Shown here in pieces: positions 55,800 to 64,000 of a stretch of 64,000 nt of DNA. The stretch's first letter is position 1. Each line of letters starts with the position of its first letter. A program made the translations under genes and the position numbers. Under the pieces are notes generated by a model. The model was not told where the DNA came from. It did not search any database and worked only from the letters and a program-made list of their open reading frames with translations. Source of the DNA: Arachis hypogaea (taxonomy: Eukaryota; Streptophyta; Magnoliopsida; Fabales; Fabaceae); the NCBI RefSeq assembly GCF_003086295.3, contig NC_092048.1, forward strand, positions 74,424,290-74,488,289, given 5' to 3'.

Positions 55800-57320
55800 A
55801 CCCCCAAGCTTGAAGTAGCCGTACTTGGGAAGAAATAACACTTATCTAGTAATCATCAATTCAACCCTAAGCAAGGATCTAGAGGAGGAGCTCATTAAGG
55901 TACTGAAACAACACAAGGATGCCATAGAGTGGACACTTTCAGATTTGAAGGGGATAAGCCCTTCAATGTGCATGTAAAAAATCCTTCTTGAGAAGGATGC
56001 CATGCTCTCAATCTAGCCACAAAGAAAATTGAATCCATCAATGAAGGAAGTGATGCAAAAGGAAGTGTTCAAGATCTAGCATGGGTGATTTACCCCATCT
56101 CGGACAGTCCTTGGGTGAGCCCTGTTCAAGTAGTCCCCAAGAAAGGGGGGATAACAATTGTGCTAAATGAAAGGAATGAGCTAATACCAACAAGAACAGT
56201 GACTAGATGGCGCATGTGTATAGACTAAAGAAAACTCAATGAAGCCACAAGGAAGGATCACTTCCCTCTACCCTTCATAGATCAAATCTTGGAGAGACTT
56301 GCTGGGCATGAGTACTACTGTTTCTTATATGGATATTCAGGCTACAACCAGATTGTAGTAGATCCCAAGGACCAAGAAAATACATTTTTCACTTGCCCTT
56401 ATAGTATTTTTGCATACAAACATATGCCCTTTGGTTTGTGCAATGCACCTATAACATTCTGAAGGTGCATGCTGTCCATTTTTTTTATATGATTGAAAAA
56501 TTTATCAAGGTTTTCATGGATGATTTCTCAGTGTTTGGTGACTCCTTCCTTAATTTCTTACACCATCTTGCCTTGGTGCTCAAGAGATGCCAAGAAACTA
56601 ACTTGGTTTTGAACTGGGAAAAGTGTCATTTTATGGTTACCGAAAGAGTAGTCCTTGGCCACAAAATCTCTAAGAAAGGCATAGAGATGGATAGAGCAAA
56701 GGTGAAAGTGATTGAAAAATTACCTCCACCTTGCAATGTCAAAGCAATTAGGAGCTTCTTGGGACATGCTGGCTTCTATAGAAGGTTCATTAGAGACTTC
56801 TCAAAAATTGCTAAACCTTTAAGCAACCTGCTTATCTCTAATGTACCCTTCATATTTGATAGAGAATGTATGCAAGCTTTTGAGGAGCTCAAAAGTAAGC
56901 TCTCCTTTACACCTATTATAGCACCACCAAGTTGGGACTTGCCTTTTGAATTGATGTGTGATGCATCAGATTTTGCCATTGGTACTGTATTAGGACAAAG
57001 CAGAGACAAGCTAGTGCATGTCATTTATTATGCCAGCAAGGTTCTTAATGAAGCCCAAAGGAACTACACCACCACAGAAAAAGAACTCCTTGCTATACTC
57101 TTCGCTTTTGATAAATTCAGGTCTTACCTTATTGGTTCTAAAGTAGTTGTATTTACTGACCATGCCGCTCTCAAATACTTGCTAACCAAACAAGAGTCCA
57201 AGCCTAGATTGATCAGATAGATCCTATTACTCCAGAAGTTCAACATTAAAATCAAGGACATAAGTGAAGCAGAAAATAAGGTGGTTGACCACCTATCAAG
57301 GATCCCACATATGGACAATG
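55800..57320 (+). pseudogene. H reverse transcriptase and RNase H, degraded
   Basis: Lead-in LSKDLEEELIKVLKQHKDAIEW (55858 onward). RT blocks: VSPVQVVPKKGG (56110), RMCID then a stop, FPLPFIDQILERLAGHEYYC, then YGYSGYNQI where the first catalytic aspartate (LDGYSGYNQ type) is tyrosine at 56328-56330; [28 protein letters not shown] at 56513-56539 keeps the second catalytic pair. RNase [19 protein letters not shown] (56945), [32 protein letters not shown]. There is a frameshift before 56438 and stops near 56461 and 57218. It would have copied RNA into cDNA in the virion. Confidence 0.85.
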
Positions 57321-58639
57321 AAGCTCATAGCCCTGGTGTAAATGAAAGCTTTCTAGATGAGCAATTGATGATGCTTCAAGAGGCTCCATGGTTCGCAGAC
57401 ATAGCCAACTTCAAAGCCATTGGAGAGCTACCTTCCAACATCAATAAGCACTTAAGAAATAAGCTCATCAATGATAACAAGCATTTCATTTGGGATGAAC
57501 CATACCTCTTCAAGAAGTATGCTAATGAAATTTTAAGAAGATGCATTTCTCATGAGGAAGGAGAAGAGGTCCTTTAGCATTGCCATGGATCTACTTATGG
57601 AAGGCACTTTAGTGGAGAAAGAACTGCAGCCAAAGTGTTGCGGTATGGATTCTTTTGGCCTACTATATTCAAAGATGCAAAGGAATTTGTGATAAGGTGC
57701 AATGTGTGTCAAAGAGCTGGCAACCTACCCAAAAAGAATGAGATGCCACAGAGGTTCATCATGGAGTTAGAGTTGTTTGATGTTTGGGAGATTGACTTCA
57801 TGGGACCTTTCTCACCCTCATACTCAAATAATTACATATTGGTGGCTGTGGACTATGTATCCAAATGGGTAGAAGTTATAGCAACATCAACTAATAACAA
57901 CAAAGTAGTGATTAACTTCTTGAGGAGGAACATATTTAGCCGGTTTGGGGTTCTAATGACTCTTATAAGTGATGGAGGAAGTCACTTTTGCAACATGCAA
58001 CTAGAGACACTCCTCCTCAAATATGGTGTTAAGCACAAAGTAGTCACCCCATACCACCCACAAACCAACGGTCAAGCAAAAATTTCAAACAAAGAGCTCA
58101 AGAGAATCCTTGAGAAGACTGTTGGGACCTCAAGGAAAGATTGGTCCAACAAGTTAGATGATGCTTTGTAGGCTTATAAAACAGCTTTTAAGACACTTAT
58201 TGGCATGTGTCGATATTAATTGGTGTATGGGAAAGCTTGTCATTTGCCTGTGGAGCTTAAGCATAAAGCATTTCGGGCTCTAAAGATGCTAAACTTTGAC
58301 AACCAAGCTGCTGGAGAAAGAAGGTCATTACAGCTCAATGAGTTAGATGAATTCAGAACTCAAGCCTATGAAAATGCTAAAATTTATAAAGAGAAAATAA
58401 AAAAATGGCATGATCAAAGGCTAATGAAAAGGGAATTCGCAGAAGGTCAAAAGGTTCTCCTATACAACTCAAGACACAAATTCTTCTCAGGGAAGCTAAA
58501 ATCAAGATGGTCAGGACCCTTCACAATCATAAAAGTGTCACCTTATGGTCATGTGGAACTCAGGGAGAAGAAAACACAGAGGACCTTCACTACCAATGGC
58601 CATAGGCATAAGCACTACTTGGGAGAATCACTGGACGAG
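57321..58639 (+). pseudogene. H integrase, degraded and cut by element I
   Basis: Linker to 57575 (stop), then the zinc region [17 protein letters not shown]...CNVCQ (57578-57715) of H-H-C-C type. Core: [12 protein letters not shown] (first Asp near 57790), [11 protein letters not shown] (second Asp near 57970), [11 protein letters not shown], where the expected catalytic glutamate is lysine (58079-58081). Stops occur near 58169 and 58217. The C-terminus has EFAEGQKVLLYN, SGKLKSRWSGPFTIIKVSPYGHVEL (GPF module, 58490-58570) and HKHYLGES. Then insertion I begins. No chromodomain is seen. The C-terminal module is the reference for the tails in C and D. Confidence 0.83.
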
Positions 58640-60214
58640 TGGTGCACATGTACGCAAACCCCACACTGTTTGACAGCAGCAGTACCAGCAGGTGCACTGG
58701 GTCGTCCAAGTAATACCTGAGTGAGTCAAGGTCAATCCCACGAGGATTGTGGCTTGAAGCAAGCAATGGTTGTCTTACAGATCTTAGTCAGGTGGAATCA
58801 GAAGGGTGTTGGATTATATCATGTAAACCTTGAATGATTAAATGTCATATATGGAATTTGTAGTAGGGTTGAAAGTAATAAAAAGAATAGAGTTGAGAGT
58901 CAGAGTTGCTTTGTCTTTCTGAATGAACTCTGGTATTACTGTCTTCCTTGCTTGTGAATGATCTTCTTCTATGGTAGGCTGTAAGTGATCAAAGCCATTG
59001 CCCATGGTCATTGATCTCCTCTGCTACAGGTCAAATGCCATTGCCCTTGGTCATTCAATCTGAAGGAGGGTGAAGCTCTAGCAAGTTATTCTCTTGGCGA
59101 TCCTACTCAAAATGCCATAGACAAGGTCGAATCTTCCGGATCAGAGAACGCTGCTTCTTTGGATTCTAGCGTATACTACGGAGACCCTAATCTCCCTAGA
59201 AATTTCCTGAACTGGTGTCTCGAGAAGTCTCCAACGAAATCACAGATTAACCGTCTGAGAGATGTATAAACATAACTGTTGGCTCGTGCTTTCCTTCCAA
59301 GTATTCACACGAAAGCAAGTAGACGCGGGTGTTTGTCAGGCACATTCGTCTTAATGTAATGAACAGAGCTAATTTGTCAGATCATCCTATTTACCACGAT
59401 GAAGATTGGATATACATCTTAGAGATAAATCAAACACGGATTGAAGAAGAAACAGTAATACTTTTATTCATTCATAGGACTCAGCAGGGCTCGTCCCCTC
59501 AACCTAGGAGGTTTAGAAACTCATACTAAAGTAAAATACAAAGTAAAAACAAAAATAGGACTGAATGGAATCGAAAAAGTCTTTAATTACATAAATAAAA
59601 TCCCTTAAATACTAAACAGATGACTAGTAAGGGCAAAACAGTCTATTTAGTGCTAAAATTCACTTTTGGGGCCCACTTGGTGAGTGTTTGGGCTGAGCTT
59701 TAGTGAGATCCACGTGCTATGAGATCTCTTGGGCATGGAACACTAGCTAGGGGTCCTCTTTGGGCGTTTGTAAATTGGTTTCTGCTCTTTGGGCACTGGA
59801 CGCCTAGAAGTGGGTAGGATGCCGGCGTTGGACGCCCGGTTTGGGCCTTCTAATCCGAAGCAAAGCATGAACTATTATATATTGATGGAAAGATCTAGAA
59901 GTCAGATTTCCACAGCCGTTGAGAGCGCTCCATTTGAAATTCTATAGCTCAAGAAAAGCTCTTCCGAATGCAAGCAGGTCAAATCCGAACAGCATCTACA
60001 GTGCTTTCTCTGTCTCTAAATCAGACTTTTGCTCCAGCTCCTCAATTTCAGCCAGAAAATACTTGAAATTATCCAAAAACACAAAAACTCATAGTAGAAT
60101 CCAAAAATGTGATTTTAACACTAAAACCTATAAAAACTCAATAAAAACTAAACAAAAACTACTAAAAACTATATGAAAATGATGTCAAAAAGCGTATAAA
60201 ATATCCGCTCATCA
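58640..60214 (-). repeat. I 3' LTR
   Basis: On the minus strand TGATGAGCGGATATTTTATACGC (60214) to ATGTGCACCA (58640), about 1.58 kb, diverged from Fid1 and Fid2. A short U3 word cluster (GGCGTTGGACGCC type, TGGGCACTGGACGCC) is at 59755-59850. The U5 box is at about 58670-58740. No clear TATAAATA box. Confidence 0.85.
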
Positions 60215-60252
60215 CAACACCAAACTTAAACCGTTGCTTGTCCCCAAGCAAC
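60215..60252 (-). promoter_or_regulatory. I 3' hairpin and plus-strand primer site
   Basis: On the minus strand GTTGCTTG-GGGA-CAAGCAAC (60252-60233), then TTTAAGTTTGGTGTTG up to the LTR. Confidence 0.75.
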
Positions 60253-60924
60253 TAAAAACACAGTATGATAGAAAAGAAAATTAAGATACAATAAATTTCT
60301 AAGTTTCCAACGAAGCTTAGTTACAATAAGATGAGCGGGACTTAGTAGCTTTTTGCTTCTGAATAGTTTTGGCATCTCACTATCCATTGAAACTCAGAGA
60401 TGTTGGCATCTTTAGGAATATAGAATCCAAATAATATTGTTGACTTTCCTAGTTAAGCTTATTTTTATTCTTGAACATAGCTTTCAGAGTCTTGGCCGTG
60501 ACCCTAAGCACCTTGTTTTCCAGTATTACCACCGGATACAATAATGCCACAAACACTTTAACTGGGTGAACCTTTTCAGATTATGACTCAGCTTTGCTAG
60601 AGTCCACAGATAGAAGTGTCCAGAGTTCTTAATAACACTCTTTTTTGCTTTGGACCATGACTTTAACCGCTCAATCTCAAGCTTTTCACTTGACATCTTC
60701 ACGACACAAGCACATGGTTAGGGACAGCTTGTTTTAGCCGCTTAGGCCATGATTTTATTCCTTTGGGCCCTCCTAACCACTGATGCTCAAAGCTTTGGGC
60801 CCTTTACCCTTGCCTTTTGGTCTAAAAGCTTACTGGCTTTTTCAATCTGTCCTCGTTTTCCTGTATTTTTGGGCAATAATGGATTTTTCTGCTTTTTTTT
60901 TCTGCCATTTTTTTCTTTCTTGCA

Positions 60925-60992
<68 letters not shown>

Positions 60993-61323
60993 TCTATTGC
61001 TTTTTGCTGATTTTCTTGCTTCAAGAATCAATTTTCAAAATTTTTAGATTATCAATAATATTTTTCCTTTTTCCTTATTCTTTCAAGAGCCAACATTCTA
61101 AAATTTCAACTTCAAATATGCACTATTTAATCATACATTCAGAAAACAAAAGCAAATGACACCACATCAAACTAATTAAACTAATCTTATTTTAAACTTA
61201 AAATTCATGCATCTCTCAGTTCTTTTCAGATAAAAATTTTTATTTAAGCAAGGTGAGAGATATGTGGAACGTTTTACAACTTTTTATGACATCAATTCAG
61301 ATGATCATTGATGAATAAATTCT
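60253..61323 (-). other. I 3' untranslated region
   Basis: Non-coding, aligning in blocks with 14352-15667 and 36821-37897. Where those have an A/G-rich patch, this copy has a long (TA)n run. Confidence 0.7.
60927..60988. repeat. (TA)n microsatellite
   Basis: About 31 uninterrupted AT units. The IYIYIY frames through it are artefacts of the repeat. Confidence 0.95.
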
Positions 61324-62276
61324 TGACGGTCTAAAATTTCACAATTGAAATCTCGTTGCAAGTATAGTTTCTAAACTAAACAATAATCATTTCATACAAA
61401 AGATTATTTGTCACTAAAACAAACCCCTAAATTTATAAACCGAAGTATTGGAACCTCGGGTCGTTCTACATAGGAATTGCAATAAAGTGTCTTGTTGTTC
61501 GTTATGAGTTGTATTTTGGGGTTTTTGGGATAAAAGACATGAAATGTAAATGACAATGAAAATAAACTAACAAATAAAAAGGTCTTGGCAAAGGTTGGTG
61601 GTCAAGGATCTCTATCCTTATCACTAACCAAAACATGAAAATTGGCAAGGATCAATCTCACTAAGTTATCCTCTAACTCATAGTAGAGGAAAGTCAAGTG
61701 AGCTATATCAATCCAAGTCCATAAGTCCTAGTTCTCCACCAAATCAATTAGTGAGATATAGCGTTAATGGCTCCCAATCGTCAATCACTTGGACATTAGT
61801 AACTCAAGAGTTCCTAAGTTACCTTCCCAAGCCAAGAGCATAAAATTCTACTCTAAAATCCAACCAAGCATTTTATCAAACACTTGGAAGGCACAAAAGG
61901 AAAGCATAGTAAAATTGCAAGAAAAGTAAATCTACACTACTCAATTGCAAGGAATTAAATAACAACAAATCAAATGAGCAATAAAGGAACATGAATCATA
62001 AATTGCATTAAAGGAAAATGGAAGAACAAAAATGCATCAACATAAAAGTAAATGATTACATGAATTAAAAGAAAAACTAGAGAGAGGAAGGGTAGAAGAA
62101 GAAGAATTACAAAGAAAAAAGTAAATCAAAGCATGAAATTAACCTAGATCTAAGAATTCCTAATCTAGATCTAACCTACTCCTAATTCTAGAGAGAAGAG
62201 AGAGCTTCTCTCTCTAGAAACTAACTAAAGCATGATAAAACTAAAATAAAACTCACTAACTAACTAGATGTCCCAT
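61324..62276 (-). repeat. J: Inv-family LTR, partial
   Basis: Starts (plus sense) TGACGG like G. It follows the Inv/G LTR through AACCTCGGGT (61452) and the CT-rich leader block (62190-62215), and is cut by K. The U3 word array is therefore not present. It is inserted in I; candidate target duplication ATTCT at 61319-61323. Confidence 0.75.
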
Positions 62277-64000
62277 TGATGTGCGGAAAACGATCCGACA
62301 CAAAACTCACCGGCAAGTGCACCGGGTCGCATCAAGTAATAATAACTCACGTGAGTGAGGTCAATCCCACAGGGATTGAAGGATTGAGCAATTTTAGTTT
62401 AGTGGTTGATTTAGTCAAGCGAATCAAGATTTGGTTGAGTGATTTGTGATTAACAGAATTTAAATTGCATGGAAAGTAAAGGGAATGGGTAAATCGCATG
62501 AAATTAAAGAGCAGAGAAGGTAAATGTGCTGAATCTTAAAGAACAAGAAATTAAATAGCAGAAACTTAGAACGCAAGAAATGTAAATTGCAGAATCTTAA
62601 ATTGCAAGAAATGTAAATGGCTTGAATTGTAAAGGGAATTAGGAAGTGGATTTGCAGAATTTAAACAAGGAAAAGTAAATTGTATTGATCAGACAAGTAG
62701 AAGGTAACTTGAATCGAACCGGATCTAAAACGGAAATGTAAATGAACTTGGAAAGCTTTAAACAGGGAATTTAAAATGCAACTTCAGATCTCAGGACCCA
62801 AGAGACTAGATAACCGAGTCTAGATCTCAATGCCTTCCTAGATCCAACAAGAGAAATTGCAAAGAAAATGTAAATTGCAGAGAAAGTAGAAGAAAAAGCA
62901 ATTATCAGAAATTGAAATTCAATTGTGCAGTAAAATTAAACAAGATCCCAAGGTGAGATTGAAACAGAATTTCTTCAATTCTCCACCCAAGATCCGAAGC
63001 AAGAAAAGTAAAGAGTATTCAAGCAAGAACAAGGAAGAAGAGAGATCAATTCTCCTCCCCGAATTCTCTTGAATTAAAACAACAATGCCAAAATGTAAAA
63101 GTGAGCTCTCTACAAAACTACTAAATCAAAACCGAAAAGAAAGCTCCCTAAAAACTTAAATCCTATGCTATTTATACACTTTCTTCAAATGGTCTTCAAG
63201 CCTTCAATTGGGCCTTTGCTCTTGATGGAATTGGGTTGATAGAGGCCTTGGTTGATTGCTTTTGGAGTTTGGAGAAGAACCGAAGTGAACCGGGTTTGGA
63301 ATCATGTAAGCTTGAGTAAAAGTTTGAGTAAAAGTTTGAGGCAAACTTTTACTCAAACTTTTCATATCAGCCACCCCATCCTTGCTGCTACCAACGTTTG
63401 AGCCAAAGTTTGGGGTCAAACTTTTGCTCAAACGTTGGCTCCCCCTTGCACACTCATGGCGCCAACGTTTGCCAAAAAGTTTGAGGCAAACGTTGGCGCA
63501 AACTTTTGCTCTCCAGGGTGTGTTGTTCATGGCGCCAACGTTTGCCAAAAAGTTTGAGGCAAACGTTGGCGCAAACTTTTGCTCTCCAGGGTGTTGATTT
63601 GTGATGCCAGCGTTTGCCAAAAAGTTTGAGGCAAACGTTGGCTCAAGCTTTTCTCCCAAAAGTTTGCCAAAAAGTTTGAGGCAAAATTTTGCTCAAGCTT
63701 TTTGCCCAAAAGTTTGTGCAAAAGTTTGAGGTCAAGCTTTTTGCTCCCTGGTTCGTTTTCACTTATTCCAAAAGTTTGAGCTAAAGTTTGAGGCAAACTT
63801 TTGCTCAAACTTTTTGTCCTCTCTTCCTCCTAGCCATTCCTTCTTGCTTCAACCTTTCTCCAAGCTTTCTTCACCTATCATTAATCAACCAAACACATCA
63901 AAGCTATGCTCAAAATCATGAGATATTCATTCTTTCATAATATGTGACAATTATAGCATAAAACCTCATGAAATTGCATTAATTCATCTATGGTTGATTA
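62277..64000 (-). repeat. K: LTR related to D, continues beyond window
   Basis: The plus-sense start TGATGTGCGG is the minus-strand LTR end. The U5 box and the following 400 bp match LTR D (43589 onward). TATAAATA is at 63169-63176. The U3 array (63310-63830) is unrelated to that of D. No PBS lies beyond 62277, so it is a 3' or solo LTR. Confidence 0.82.
63310..63830 (-). repeat. K U3 array of GCCAACGTTTG/CAAACGTTGGC words
   Basis: Units GCCAACGTTTGCC-AAAAAGTTTGA-GGCAAACGTTGGC with AAACTTTTGCTC linkers and a period of about 72 bp (63459, 63532, about 63603). Shorter AAAGTTTGAG/CTCAAACTTT repeats lie at both ends. It sits directly upstream of the TATA box. Confidence 0.88.

Larger units (their letters stand above)
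50740..58639 (+). mobile_element. H: Ty3/gypsy element with pol, 3' part beyond insertion I
   Basis: 5' LTR, PBS, gag, protease, RT, RNase H and integrase in gypsy order. It is cut at 58639 by I; the rest lies outside the window. It is the only element here encoding polymerase functions. Every domain carries stops or lost catalytic residues, so it is old. gag is closest to that of C (DTYRLLLFPFSL, ESLTTWEEVVNKFLAK), so an H-like relative is a plausible enzyme source for C and D. Confidence 0.85.
58640..61323 (-). mobile_element. I: FIDEL-like element, 3' end only, inserted in H
   Basis: On the minus strand: 3' UTR (61323-60253), hairpin/primer site (60252-60215), 3' LTR (60214-58640). The upstream body is cut off by J at 61324. 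Candidate target duplication ACGAG at 58635-58639. Confidence 0.82.

Noticed and set aside
60749..61159. Frames with IYIYIY repeats
   Set aside because: Produced by the (TA)n microsatellite.
62277..64000. Treating K as a 5' LTR
   Set aside because: In minus orientation the PBS would lie just below 62277, but LTR J is there; it must be a 3' or solo LTR.
1..64000. tRNA, rRNA, snoRNA or host protein-coding genes
   Set aside because: None recognised on either strand; tRNA-like matches are the tRNA-Asp primer-binding sites of the elements.

Overview
The window is plant nuclear DNA made almost entirely of nested LTR retrotransposons. I see no host gene, tRNA, rRNA or CRISPR array. The LTR that starts TGATGAGCGG and carries GGCGTTCAACGCC words matches what I remember of the FIDEL-type Ty3/gypsy repeats of Arachis (peanut), so peanut or a close relative is the likely source. 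This is from memory and was not searched. Element letters below are mine.

Layout, outermost first. Left nest: a LINE 3' end (47995-48890) is cut by element F (45660-47994, +). F is cut by element D (17369-45659, -). D carries three insertions: Fid2 (28813-39638, +, complete, near-perfect 5-bp target duplication), C (17796-27625, -, complete) and Fid1 (window start to 17368, +). Fid1 is itself cut by a rearranged element, Inv (1671-12946), whose halves form an inverted repeat. Right nest: an LTR of the Inv family (G, 49286-50739, -) is cut by H (50740-58639, +), the only element here with reverse transcriptase, RNase H and integrase. H is cut by I (from 58640, -, FIDEL-like), I by J (61324-62276, -, Inv-family LTR) and J by K (62277 to window end, -, related to D).

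How the parts relate. Fid1, Fid2, C and D have gag and protease but no pol core. Each then has a conserved non-coding motif and a second ORF (ORF2) of the 'putative plant transposon protein' type. Inv has ORF2 plus a different, unrecognised first ORF and no visible gag or pol. The primer-binding sites I could read (C, D, Fid2, H) fit the tRNA-Asp type TGGCGCCGTTGCCGGGGA, so these elements probably depended on enzymes made by an H-like partner. Every ORF is broken by stops or frameshifts.

The most interesting signals are cis structures shared across families: (1) a hairpin with a GGGA/AGGA-type loop just before the plus-strand primer site, with compensatory stem changes, and a second copy next to ORF2; (2) arrays of family-specific palindromic words upstream of the LTR TATA box; (3) a conserved palindrome plus GGGAGGCAACCC motif after gag-pro; (4) a TATA box about 200 bp before the ORF2 start; (5) an integrase-tail-like segment kept in frame after protease in C and D; (6) the 3.7-kb-arm inverted repeat.
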